64,000 bases of DNA, taken from Xanthomonas sp. (lineage in GTDB: Bacteria; Pseudomonadota; Gammaproteobacteria; Xanthomonadales; Xanthomonadaceae). Made by a program: the position numbers and the translations under genes. The notes below the pieces were generated by a model. The model did not search any database and was not told the origin of the DNA. It worked only from the letters and a program-made list of their open reading frames with translations. The stretch covers positions 1 to 64,000 of the forward strand of contig JADFDQ010000003.1 of NCBI GenBank assembly GCA_018262705.1. Reading direction: 5' to 3'. The number at the start of each line of letters is the position of its first letter. Position 1 is the stretch's first letter. This document shows positions 1 to 8,758 of this stretch, in pieces.

Positions 1-204
<204 letters not shown>

Positions 205-419
205 ATATCACCTCAAGTTTCTTCGCAATGGCGAATGAAACCCTTGGCCTCGACAACGCGTTGACGGCATTCCAGAAACTGTTCGCTACTTCCTTCTTAT
301 CTGCGGATTCTTCGCAAGACCCGGCACAGCCATGTGCAGACGTTTTGAGGAGGATTTGCAAACCAACGAGAGCGTGTGCGCTTGAGCATCACTGATGCGA
401 TAGCGACCCTCCACCCTCT

Positions 420-534
420 CCCTGGTGAACATAGCGCTGTGGCACCACCCGATCCCATCCCGAACTCGGAAGTGAAACGCAGCCGCGCCGATGGTAGTGT
501 GGTTCGCCCATGCAAGAGTAGGTTATCGCCAGGG
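420..534 (+). rRNA. 5S ribosomal RNA
   Basis: The helix I ends pair (CCCTGG at the start, CCAGGG at the end). The conserved 5S core CCGATCCCATCCCGAACTCGG and GATGGTAGTGTGG lie at the expected spacing, and total length is about 115 nt. It is the last gene of the rRNA operon begun upstream and is followed at once by an intrinsic terminator. Ends are accurate to a few bases. Confidence 0.95.
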
Positions 535-545
535 TCTTTATCCCG

Positions 546-579
546 ACACCCCGACCAGTAATGGCCGGGGTGTTTTTTT
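546..579 (+). terminator. rRNA operon intrinsic terminator
   Basis: ACACCCCGACC / GGCCGGGGTGT forms an 11-bp stem (one mismatch) with a 6-nt loop, directly followed by seven T residues, just after the 5S gene. Confidence 0.92.
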
Positions 580-612
580 GGCAAGGACAAAACCAGCAGT
601 GGAACTCCCGAA

Positions 613-1107
613 TCAGTGCGACACCAGCGAAATTTCGAAGGTTGCGGCGGGAGCGATGCCGCGCGCCAGTGTGTGGATGCGGATCGAGTAAGCGCCGATT
701 GTTTCAGTAATGGACCTCCCGCCGACCGGGCTGGTGTTGAGCGAAAACTCCTTGCTGCGTCCGCCGTGCGCCGGCGTCCAGCGCATCCGGATTTCGGCAT
801 TGCCTGCCCAGATGCATTGAACATTGGGCGGACAGCGGGAGTCGTTGACCAGGCTGAGATAGGCCAGGCGACTGCCGTCCGGAAGCTTGGCTTCTGCGCC
901 CAGATCAAGGGTGATCTGCGCGGTCGTGGCGGTCTGAGATGAAGCTGGATCGTTGTCCATGACGCTCTCCGTCGCGTGCGTGGCGTTGGCCGAGCCGGCA
1001 TGCTCGGAGCGGGTTATTTCCGTGCTGGCAGGCGACCCGGCGCTGGCGCAGCCGCTGAGCACGAGGGTAAAAATAAGGATCCTGGGGAACCGAAAATGAC
1101 TGGGCAT
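613..1107 (-). CDS. putative lipoprotein of unknown function
   Basis: I do not recognise a named family. The track ORF starts further upstream, but the internal ATG at 1107 puts a classic lipoprotein signal at the N-terminus (MPSHFRF, hydrophobic ILIFTLVL, lipobox LSGC with Cys20). That gives 164 aa. Residue +2 after the Cys is Ala, which usually favours outer-membrane sorting. After a low-complexity Ser/Thr/Ala linker there is a small beta-rich domain with a Cys pair in CPPNVQCIWAGNAEIRM, likely a disulfide. The gene lies 79 bp downstream of nfi on the same strand and may be read from the mfd-nfi transcript. The lipoprotein call is firm; the function is unknown. Confidence 0.75.
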   Translation of the reverse strand: MPSHFRFPRILIFTLVLSGCASAGSPASTEITRSEHAGSANATHATESVMDNDPASSQTATTAQITLDLGAEAKLPDGSRLAYLSLVNDSRCPPNVQCIWAGNAEIRMRWTPAHGGRSKEFSLNTSPVGGRSITETIGAYSIRIHTLARGIAPAATFEISLVSH

Positions 1108-1186
1108 GGCTGCGGTCGACTGTGACAAGGTACCTTCATAATGCGTCAATGCTGAACGGCAGGCGACGCCGGTGTCTTCCAACGCC

Positions 1187-1873
1187 TCAAGAATCCTGCG
1201 AGGCCAACCTGTCGGCGAGGCGGATCGGTTCCGGCAGCCGGTAGCGGGTGATGAAGCGCATGGCTAGCCCTGCCACCGAGGCCATCGCCACGCGGTGGCC
1301 TGGCGAAACGACGATCGGACGCATGCCGATTTTGCTGCGCAGCAGCCAGCCGATCTGCTCTGTGCCATCGCGCAGCGAGGTGAAGGCGCCGCGCATTTCG
1401 TGCAGTTCCACTTTTGTCGTGCCGATCAGGATGGATTTGCCGATGCCGATCGTTGGCAGGTCGGCCGCCACGCCGAAGTGGCAGGCGCTGCCGAACCGGC
1501 GCGGGTGGGCAAGCCCATGGCCGTCGATCAGGGCGAGGTCGGGGCGCTGATCCAGCAGCGACAGGGCTGCGAGAAAGGCGGGCAGTTCGCGACAGCCCAG
1601 CAGCCCCGGGACATAGGGCATGCGAGTGGGAAAGCGGGCGATCTTCTGGTCGATGATGTCCAGCGTTTCGGCGTCAAGCAGCACCGCTGCCGCGCGGGTG
1701 GTGGCGCCGCCGTCCTCGAAGCCGACGTCAAAACCGGCGATGCTGCGCAGCGTTTTCGGAAAATCGTCGCGCAGCACGACGCGCTTGGCCAGTTCGCCTT
1801 GCAGCGCGCGCATCGCGGCGCCGCTGCCGGTCCATTCCGGGATTGCCGCAGGGTCGATGTCGAAAGTGGTCAT
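1187..1873 (-). CDS. nfi: endonuclease V (deoxyinosine 3'-endonuclease)
   Basis: Cuts DNA at the second phosphodiester bond 3' of deoxyinosine, starting alternative excision repair of deaminated adenine. All family hallmarks are present in 228 aa: AGFDVGF (metal-binding Asp49), PYVPGLLGCREL (wedge Tyr87 and Glu96), and DGHGLAHPRRFG (Asp117, His123). These match the catalytic Asp/Tyr/Glu/Asp set known from Thermotoga EndoV. The start codon overlaps the end of mfd by 4 bp (ATGA), so the two repair genes are probably translationally coupled. Confidence 0.95.
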   Translation of the reverse strand: MTTFDIDPAAIPEWTGSGAAMRALQGELAKRVVLRDDFPKTLRSIAGFDVGFEDGGATTRAAAVLLDAETLDIIDQKIARFPTRMPYVPGLLGCRELPAFLAALSLLDQRPDLALIDGHGLAHPRRFGSACHFGVAADLPTIGIGKSILIGTTKVELHEMRGAFTSLRDGTEQIGWLLRSKIGMRPIVVSPGHRVAMASVAGLAMRFITRYRLPEPIRLADRLASQDS

Positions 1874-4800
1874 GCGCCTGGCGCCAATGCGGTCAATAGC
1901 CCGCGCGCCGCGCTGAAGCGGCTGGCAGCATCGGGAAGATCGAGCGTGATGCGCAGCTTGTCCGGGCCGTCCATGCGGTAGTGCTTCGGCTGGCCCTGAA
2001 TCAGCCGAATCACGGACATCGGATCGACGTCGGGCTTTTCGACGAAGCGGATGCGCCCACCGCTGGCAGCAAGATCGAATTTGCGAATGCCGAGGCGAGT
2101 GGCGTGCTGTTTCAGTTCGGCGGTGGCGAACAGGTGCTTTGCGGCTTCCGGCAGCAGCCCGAAGCGGTCGATCATTTCGACCTGCAGTTCGCGCAGTGCT
2201 TCGACGTCGGCTGCGGCGCTGATGCGCTTGTACAGGGTCAAGCGCAGGTGCGGATCGGGCAGGTAGTCGTCGGGGATCAGCGCCGCAACGTGCAGATCGA
2301 CCTCGGCCCCGTGCTGATCGGGTGCGTCGATGTCGGGCAGCTTGCCCTGCTTGATCGAGCGCACGGCGCGCGCCAGAAGTTCCGTGTACAGGCTGAAGCC
2401 AACCTCGGCCATCTGGCCGCTCTGCTCCTCGCCGAGCAGCTCGCCGGCACCGCGGATTTCCAGATCGTGGGTGGCTAGGGTGAAGCCGGCGCCGAGTTCA
2501 TCCATCGAGGCGATGGCGTCGAGCCGCTTGCGCGCGTCGCTGGTGATGCTGCGGCGGTCGGGGATCAGCAGATAGGCATAAGCGCGGTGGTGGCTGCGCC
2601 CGACCCGGCCGCGCAGCTGGTGCAGCTGGGCCAGGCCGAACTTGTCGGCGCGATTGATCAGGATGGTGTTGGCGTTGGGGATGTCGATGCCGGATTCGAT
2701 GATGGTCGAACACAGCAGCACGTTGCTGCGCTGCTTGTGGAAGTCGAGCATCACCCGTTCCAGTGCGCGCTCGGGCAGCTGGCCGTGGGCGATGCCGATC
2801 CGTGCTTCCGGCACCAGCGCCTGCAGGATGTCGTGCATGCGCCCGATGCTTTCGACTTCGTTGTGCAGGAAATACACCTGTCCGCCGCGCGCCAGCTCGC
2901 GCTGGAAGGCTTCGCGCAGCAGCGCATCGTCCCAGGCGTGGACGAAGGTCTGCACCGCAAGCCGATTGGCCGGTGGGGTGGCAATGATCGACAGGTCGCG
3001 CAGGCCGCCCATTGCCATGTTGAGCGTGCGCGGAATGGGTGTGGCGGTCAGGGTGAGCAGATGCACGTTGGCGCGCAGTTTTTTAAGCGCCTCTTTCTGG
3101 CGCACGCCGAAGCGCTGTTCTTCATCGACGATGACCAGCCCGAGATCGGCGAATTTCACGTCTGGCTGCAGCAGTTTGTGGGTGCCGACGACCACATCCA
3201 GCGTGCCTTCCGCGAGTTTGGCGAGATCCGAATCGGCGTCTTTTTTGCCCTTGAAGCGCGACAGCACCGAGACCCGGATCGGCCAGTCGGCGAAGCGGTC
3301 GCGCAGGGTTTGGTGGTGCTGCTCGGCCAGTAGAGTCGTGGGAACCAGCACCGCGACCTGCTTGCCGGCGCAGGCGCAGGCGAAAGCGGCGCGCACCGCG
3401 ACTTCGGTCTTGCCAAAGCCGACGTCGCCGCAAACCACGCGATCCATCGGCTGCGGCGCGGCCAGATCGCGCAGCACGGCTTCGATCGCGGCATGCTGGT
3501 CGGGCGTTTCCTCGAACGGGAAGGTCGCTGCAAACGGCTCGTACAGCGCACGGTCGACGGTGATCGCCATGCCGCGACGCGCCTGCCGGCGGGCCTGGAT
3601 TTCCAGCAGTTCGGCGGCCACATCGCGCACCTTGGCGGCCGCCTTTTTGCGCGCCTTTGCCCACTGTTCGCCGCCCAGATTGTGCAGCGGTGCGGTGTCC
3701 GGGTTGGCGCCCGAATAGCGGTTGATGCGATCAAGCTGGGCGACCGGCACGTACAGGCGGTCGCCCTTGGCGTATTCGATATCGAGGAATTCGCCGGGCA
3801 GGCCGCCGACCTCCATCGTCACCAAGCCGCGATAACGGCCGACGCCGTGCTCTTCGTGGACGATCGGGGCGCCCAGCGTCAACTCGCCCAGATCGCGCAA
3901 GATCGTTTCCGGGTCGCGTCCGGCGCGCTTGCGACTGCGTGGCAGTGCGGCGCGTTCCGGAAACAGCTGGCGTTCGGTGAGAACGCAACGTGGCGGCGCA
4001 TCGAGCGCGAAACCGTCGTCGAAGGGGGCGACGCAGATCGAGAACTTCTGTTCGGTGTGCGTCCCTTCCCCGCTTTCGGCCAGATAGTCCGCAAAATCTG
4101 CCACGACCGCCGGTTGCAACTGCGCCGCCTGCAGCACCTCCAGCAGCGCCTCGCGACGTCCGGCGGAATCGGCGGCGATCAGCACCCGGCCCGGATAGCT
4201 GTCGAGAAAATCGCGCAGCGCCGCGCCGGGCAGCTGCTCTCGGGGCGCCAGCGGCAGACCTGGCGCGGGTTGCACCGGCAGCGGTTGTGCCTGCGGGCGT
4301 CGCGGATGGGATGAATCGCAGACCTCGATACGATCGCCGAGATTGAGCCGCTCGCGCAGCTGATCCGGGGCCAACCACAGTTCGGCGGGCGGCAGGAGCG
4401 GCCGTTCGATGTCGTGGCGCAGCTGTTCGAAGCGTTCGCCGATGCGCTGCCAGATGCCGTCCAGCGCCGTGCCGACGCCAGCACCCAACAGCGGCAAGGT
4501 GTCTTGTGGAAGGTAGTCGAACAGGGTTTCGGTGCCGGTGTCCTTGCCGCGCGGGGCTTCGAAGAACAGCGGCAGGTAATATTCGATGCCCGCTGGCGCC
4601 AGTCCGGATTTAAGGTCTTGCATCAGCGCGCTGCGGCGGACGTCGACGTCGAAGCGTTCGCGCAGTGTGGCGAGCGCGCGCCGGACCGGCGCGTCCTCCA
4701 GCGGAACCTCGCGGCCCGGCAAGAGTTCGATGGCATTGACCTTGTCCAGCGAGCGCTGGCTGTCGGTATCGAACACCCGGATCGCATCGATCTCGTCGTC

Positions 4801-5379
4801 CAGCAGTTCGATCCGAAACGGTGCGCTGGCGCCCATCGGATAGACGTCGAGCAGACCGCCGCGCACCGCGAAATCGCCGGGATCAAACACCTGCGGCACG
4901 TTGCGGTAGCCGGCCGCTTCCAGCCGGCGCTTTTCGGCATCGAGATCGAGCTTTGCTCCGGTGCGCACGTCGAAACGGCTGCCGATGACGTGGCTGCGCG
5001 GCGCCAGCCGCTGCATCAGGGTGGCCACCGGCACCACCACCGCACCGCGGCGCAGGCCGGGCAGTGCGGCCAGCGTGGACAGTCGTCGGTTGACGAGGTC
5101 CGGATGCGGGCTGAAGCGGTCGTAGGGCAGGGTTTCCCAGTCGGGGAAAGCGAGGATGGTCAGATCGGCGTCGGCACTGGCCAGCAGCCGCAGATCGGAT
5201 TCCAGCTGGTGCGCGGCGGCATTGTCGGCGGCAACGACCAGCAGCGGACCGTCATGCTGCCGGCAGGCCGACAGGATTGCGCAGGCCAGACCGGTGAAGC
5301 TGCCGGGCAGGCGCCAGAAGGCACGGCTTTGGCCGGTGCGTGGCAGCGGAACGGGGAAAGTGAATCCGTTGGAGGGCAT
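1870..5379 (-). CDS. mfd: transcription-repair coupling factor Mfd
   Basis: ATP-dependent translocase that pushes stalled RNA polymerase off DNA lesions and recruits UvrA. The length (1169 aa) is normal. Visible modules in order: N-terminal UvrB-homology region; RNA-polymerase-interaction domain starting around GAPIVHEEHGVGRYRG; Walker A GDVGFGKTEV near residue 650; the DEAD-type box IVDEEQRFGV near 750; motif VI region LHQLRGRVGRS; C-terminal TRCF domain with LRGAGELLGEEQSG. It starts at ATG and is followed, with a 4-bp overlap, by nfi. No truncation seen. Confidence 0.98.
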   Translation of the reverse strand: MPSNGFTFPVPLPRTGQSRAFWRLPGSFTGLACAILSACRQHDGPLLVVAADNAAAHQLESDLRLLASADADLTILAFPDWETLPYDRFSPHPDLVNRRLSTLAALPGLRRGAVVVPVATLMQRLAPRSHVIGSRFDVRTGAKLDLDAEKRRLEAAGYRNVPQVFDPGDFAVRGGLLDVYPMGASAPFRIELLDDEIDAIRVFDTDSQRSLDKVNAIELLPGREVPLEDAPVRRALATLRERFDVDVRRSALMQDLKSGLAPAGIEYYLPLFFEAPRGKDTGTETLFDYLPQDTLPLLGAGVGTALDGIWQRIGERFEQLRHDIERPLLPPAELWLAPDQLRERLNLGDRIEVCDSSHPRRPQAQPLPVQPAPGLPLAPREQLPGAALRDFLDSYPGRVLIAADSAGRREALLEVLQAAQLQPAVVADFADYLAESGEGTHTEQKFSICVAPFDDGFALDAPPRCVLTERQLFPERAALPRSRKRAGRDPETILRDLGELTLGAPIVHEEHGVGRYRGLVTMEVGGLPGEFLDIEYAKGDRLYVPVAQLDRINRYSGANPDTAPLHNLGGEQWAKARKKAAAKVRDVAAELLEIQARRQARRGMAITVDRALYEPFAATFPFEETPDQHAAIEAVLRDLAAPQPMDRVVCGDVGFGKTEVAVRAAFACACAGKQVAVLVPTTLLAEQHHQTLRDRFADWPIRVSVLSRFKGKKDADSDLAKLAEGTLDVVVGTHKLLQPDVKFADLGLVIVDEEQRFGVRQKEALKKLRANVHLLTLTATPIPRTLNMAMGGLRDLSIIATPPANRLAVQTFVHAWDDALLREAFQRELARGGQVYFLHNEVESIGRMHDILQALVPEARIGIAHGQLPERALERVMLDFHKQRSNVLLCSTIIESGIDIPNANTILINRADKFGLAQLHQLRGRVGRSHHRAYAYLLIPDRRSITSDARKRLDAIASMDELGAGFTLATHDLEIRGAGELLGEEQSGQMAEVGFSLYTELLARAVRSIKQGKLPDIDAPDQHGAEVDLHVAALIPDDYLPDPHLRLTLYKRISAAADVEALRELQVEMIDRFGLLPEAAKHLFATAELKQHATRLGIRKFDLAASGGRIRFVEKPDVDPMSVIRLIQGQPKHYRMDGPDKLRITLDLPDAASRFSAARGLLTALAPGA

Positions 5380-5457
5380 CGATACGGGATCGGCGGCGCG
5401 CCCGACACCGGACGTGGCGGAAACGCGGGAAAGGCTGGTGATTTTACCTGCTGCAGC

Positions 5458-6039
5458 TCAGGCGGTCGGCGCCAGCGGAGGGCGCGGCATTCGGGGCTTG
5501 GGCGGCGGCAGGTCGAGCACCATTCGCACCAGGCCGGCTTCGTGAGCCGATTCGCGGTGGAAACCGAGATCCTTGGCAAGCTGCTGCATCGGCTGATTGC
5601 CTTCGAGCACGTCGCCGTAGATGCGCAGCACCTTGCGCCCGCGCGCCCAGCGCACCAGTTTGCGCATCATGCGCCGGCCCAGGCCCATGCCGTTGACGTA
5701 GTGGCTGACCAGGATCGCGAATTCCGCATCCTTGCCGTTGGGTTCGATCGAAATGCGCGCGACGGCGCCGACCAGCGCTTCACCAGGCGGAAGCGGCTCG
5801 GCGGCGACCAGCGCGAAGTCGCGGCGTGGATCCGGCCGCACCAGCAGGTCGATTTGCTGGTTGCTGAGTTCCTTCATCGGGTGCAGGAAGCGCTGGCGGA
5901 TCTCGTCCGGCTTGAGCAAGGTAAAGGCGGCCTGAATCGGCTCGGCGTCTTCGGGACGAATCGGGCGGATCAGGATGTCGCGACCGTTCGGCAAACGAAC
6001 CTGTTCGTGCCACGGCGGCATGCGATTGCGGATGGCCAT
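5458..6039 (-). CDS. GNAT-family N-acetyltransferase
   Basis: A single GNAT acetyltransferase domain of about 193 aa. The acetyl-CoA pyrophosphate-binding stretch is VNGMGLGRRMMRKL, and a typical C-terminal strand follows (IYGDVLEGNQPMQQLAKDLGF). The track ORF begins at a TTG; I prefer the ATG at 6039 because GAGAAG sits 8 bases upstream. The closest general type is the small GNAT domain also found at the C-terminus of Pat/YfiQ protein acetyltransferases, but here it stands alone. The substrate cannot be read from the sequence. It precedes mfd on the same strand, 78 bp away. Confidence 0.85.
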   Translation of the reverse strand: MAIRNRMPPWHEQVRLPNGRDILIRPIRPEDAEPIQAAFTLLKPDEIRQRFLHPMKELSNQQIDLLVRPDPRRDFALVAAEPLPPGEALVGAVARISIEPNGKDAEFAILVSHYVNGMGLGRRMMRKLVRWARGRKVLRIYGDVLEGNQPMQQLAKDLGFHRESAHEAGLVRMVLDLPPPKPRMPRPPLAPTA

Positions 6040-6097
6040 CCGGCTATCTTCTCGCAAAACTGGTTAAAACGGGCGATTGCGTGCGAGTTGGCTTGCG

Positions 6098-7036
6098 TCA
6101 AGCTGCGAGCCGGCGCAGTCCGGCGCGCAACCGGCCCAGTGCCGCAACCGCCAGCACCAGCACCAGCCCGGCCGCCATGCCTGTTGCGATGTTGAACAGG
6201 CCCACGCCCAGCCAGCCCAGCGTGTCGTTGGCTTGGCTCGCGGCAAAATGGTGCAGCGGCGCGATGCCGTGTACCAGGATTCCACCGCCGACCAGAAACA
6301 TGGCGACCGTACCGGCAACCGACAGGAATCGCATCAGCTTCGGTGCCAGCGCGAGGATGCCGCGGCCCAGAGCGGCGCGCGCCCGACGCGCGCGGTTGCG
6401 GACAAGATACAGGCCGAGGTCGTCGAGTTTAACGATGAGTCCGACCAAGCCGTAGACGCCAACGGTCATGGACAATGCGATCACTGCCAGCACACCCAAC
6501 TGCATGAGCAGAGGTTGGAAGGCCACGGTTCCCAGGGCGATCACGATGATCTCGGCGGAAAGCACGAAGTCGGTGCGGACCGCGCCCCTGATCTTTTCTT
6601 TCTCGAACGCCACCAGATCGAAGGGCTCTTCCTCCAGCGCCGCCTCGACGTGGGCATCCTGGGTTCCGCGAAATTTTTTCAGGGTGGTATGGACGAGCTT
6701 TTCCACGCCCTCGAAGCACAGGTAGCCGCCGCCGAGCATCAGCATCCAGACGATCAGCGGCCAGTTCACGCCCTGTCCGTGCAGCCAGGACTGGAAGGCG
6801 GAGATCGCCATGGCCGCCGGCACCAGAATGGCCTTGTTGACCAGCGATCCATTGGCAACGGCCCACACCACCGGCAGCTCGCGGTCGGCGGCCGAACCGC
6901 TGACCTGCTTCGCGTTGAGCGCCAGATCGTCGCCCACCACGCCGGCGGTCTTGCCGGCGGCGATCTTGGTCATCGCCGAGATGTCGTCGAGCAGGGAGGC
7001 GATGTCGTCGAACAGGGCGAAAAAACTGGAAGGCAT
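6098..7036 (-). CDS. DUF808 (YedI-like) inner-membrane protein
   Basis: About 312 aa from the ATG at 7036. The 421-aa track ORF adds about 109 residues of non-homologous, arginine-rich sequence and is rejected. The N-terminus MPSSFFALFDDIASLLDDIS and the following MTKIAAGKTAGVVGDDLALNA are characteristic of the YedI/DUF808 family. Several membrane segments are clear (KAILVPAAMAISAF, WPLIVWMLMLGGGYLCF, IIVIALGTVAFQPLLMQLGVLAVIALS, VAMFLVGGGILVHG, and the C-terminal GLVLVLAVAALG). No biochemical function is established for the family; it is often described as a predicted membrane protein or transporter. Confidence 0.9.
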   Translation of the reverse strand: MPSSFFALFDDIASLLDDISAMTKIAAGKTAGVVGDDLALNAKQVSGSAADRELPVVWAVANGSLVNKAILVPAAMAISAFQSWLHGQGVNWPLIVWMLMLGGGYLCFEGVEKLVHTTLKKFRGTQDAHVEAALEEEPFDLVAFEKEKIRGAVRTDFVLSAEIIVIALGTVAFQPLLMQLGVLAVIALSMTVGVYGLVGLIVKLDDLGLYLVRNRARRARAALGRGILALAPKLMRFLSVAGTVAMFLVGGGILVHGIAPLHHFAASQANDTLGWLGVGLFNIATGMAAGLVLVLAVAALGRLRAGLRRLAA

Positions 7037-7101
7037 GGATGAATGGGCGAGGTTGTCGCGTGAATTCTGGCATGTCGTGGCGGCGTTGGCCTGCCGGCCG
7101 T

Positions 7102-7959
7102 TCAGGTTGGGGCGCGCAGCCAGTCGAGAATGGATGAGGCCCCGGGTTCGCCGAGCGCGGATTGCAGCGCGTCCAGGGCAGGCGGCAGCGTTAGGTCGAA
7201 TTGCCACGGTGCATTGAAGATCACCATCCCGCTGCCATTCATCCGCAGCGGCGAGTCGTCCGGGCGGACGTTGAGCTCCACCTGCAGCGCGGATTTTGCC
7301 GGCAATGCGGCCGCCGCGCGACGAAACGGCTGCAGCGCACGCCCCTGTTTGATCGGATACCACAGCGCGAAAACGCCCTGCGGCCAGCGCTCCAGACCTA
7401 CGCGCAGGGCCGCCAGCGCGTGGTCGAATTCGGCCAACTGTTCTTCGTAGGGCGGATCAATCAGAACCAGCCCCCGCGCCAGCAGATGCCCGCGGTCTTG
7501 CGGCGGCAGTAATGCCTTGATCGCCGCATAGCCGTCGCGGACATGCACCGCGATGCGGCGGTCGCCCGCGAGCGCGCTGCGCAGCGCGTGCGCTTCGTCC
7601 GCCTGCAGCTCGCACAGGGCGATCCGGTCCGCCGGGCGCAGCGCGTGGGCCAGCAGCCAGGGCGATCCGGGATAGGCGTCTTCGCCGTGCCGACTGCGGC
7701 AGGCGTGCACCGCGTCCAGATAGCGCTGCAGCGCGGCTGGCGGGGAAGCCAGCGCGTCCAGTCGCGCGATTCCGCCCAGCGCTTCGCCGGTTTTTTGCGC
7801 TTCCGTCGCAGCAAGCCTGTACAGCCCGCGTCCGGCGTGGGTGTCGAGCGCGAAGCAGGGGGCGGGTTTGGCCGTCAGCGCGTCGCACAGCGCCAGCAGC
7901 AGCACATGCTTGAGCACGTCGCCGTGGTTGCCGGCGTGGAAGGCATGGCGGTAGTTCAT
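7102..7959 (-). CDS. rlmJ: 23S rRNA (adenine-2030-N6)-methyltransferase
   Basis: 285 aa with the RlmJ signature N-terminus MNYRHAFHAGNHGDVLKH, the SAM region FALDTHAGRGLY, and the N6-adenine methyltransferase catalytic motif LVLIDPPYEE. RlmJ methylates A2030 of 23S rRNA during assembly. The gene is divergent from creB, with 126 bp between start codons. Confidence 0.96.
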   Translation of the reverse strand: MNYRHAFHAGNHGDVLKHVLLLALCDALTAKPAPCFALDTHAGRGLYRLAATEAQKTGEALGGIARLDALASPPAALQRYLDAVHACRSRHGEDAYPGSPWLLAHALRPADRIALCELQADEAHALRSALAGDRRIAVHVRDGYAAIKALLPPQDRGHLLARGLVLIDPPYEEQLAEFDHALAALRVGLERWPQGVFALWYPIKQGRALQPFRRAAAALPAKSALQVELNVRPDDSPLRMNGSGMVIFNAPWQFDLTLPPALDALQSALGEPGASSILDWLRAPT

Positions 7960-8085
7960 GCGTGGATTCTAGCGACCGTCATTGTCATTCCGGGGAAACC
8001 CGCGATGGCGAGTCGGACATGTCCGCGGCGGTCGACTTCACATTCGCCCCGCAAAGCCTGCGTCGCGGTCGGCTAGGATGCCGGC

Positions 8086-8754
8086 ATGTCCACCATCCTG
8101 CTGGTCGAAGACGAACCCGCCATCGCCGAAACGGTGACGTATGCGCTGCATGCCGATGGTTTTGCAGCCGAGCATGTGCTGCTGGGCGGGCAAGTGTTGC
8201 CAAGACTGGCGCGGGGCGGCATCGATCTGGTGATTCTTGATGTCGGGCTTCCCGACTGCAGCGGTTTCGACGTGTGCCGGAAGCTGCGCGAAATCAGCGC
8301 GGTGCCGGTGATTTTCCTGACCGCACGTAGCGACGAGACCGACCGCGTGCTGGGGTTGGAGCTGGGCGCCGACGATTACATCGCCAAGCCTTTTTCGCCG
8401 CGCGAACTGGTGGCGCGGGTGCGGGCGAGGCTGCGTCGGCACGAAATCGACAGCGCGCAGCGCAAGGGGCGCTTCGAGATCGACACCACCGCGCAGCGCA
8501 TTCGCTATGCAGGCCGCTGGCTGGATCTGACCCGTTACGAACATGCGCTGCTTGCCGAGCTGCTGCGTCGACCCGGCGCGATTTTGAGTCGCGCACAGTT
8601 GCTCGATCGGGTCTGGGCCGATGCACTGGAATCCGGCGAGCGCACTGTCGACACCCACGTCAAGACCTTGCGCGCCAAGCTGCGCCAGCTCGATCCCGCG
8701 CACGACCCGATCCGCACCTATCGCGGGCTCGGCTATTGCATCGACGTGGATTGA
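8086..8754 (+). CDS. creB: response regulator CreB (OmpR/PhoB family)
   Basis: 222 aa. Receiver domain at 1-115 with the acidic pair ED (8-9), phospho-acceptor Asp52 in VILDVGLPD, and conserved Lys in IAKPF. The winged-helix DNA-binding domain ends in RTVDTHVKTLRAKL. It is assigned to CreB rather than another OmpR regulator because it is followed immediately by a CreC-like kinase and then creD, and because the exact cre-tag motif sits before creD. CreB regulons have been linked to carbon-source response, envelope and beta-lactam adaptation in gammaproteobacteria. Confidence 0.92.
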   Translation: MSTILLVEDEPAIAETVTYALHADGFAAEHVLLGGQVLPRLARGGIDLVILDVGLPDCSGFDVCRKLREISAVPVIFLTARSDETDRVLGLELGADDYIAKPFSPRELVARVRARLRRHEIDSAQRKGRFEIDTTAQRIRYAGRWLDLTRYEHALLAELLRRPGAILSRAQLLDRVWADALESGERTVDTHVKTLRAKLRQLDPAHDPIRTYRGLGYCIDVD

Positions 8755-8758
8755 CGTC

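Noticed and set aside
4414-6195. 593-aa plus-strand ORF
   Set aside because: It is the antisense of mfd and the GNAT gene; composition (His/Gln/Arg/Ala-rich) is that of a high-GC shadow frame and no domain is visible.
8000-8085. Second cre tag before creB
   Set aside because: TTCACATTCGC has the wrong spacing and a mismatch in the second half.
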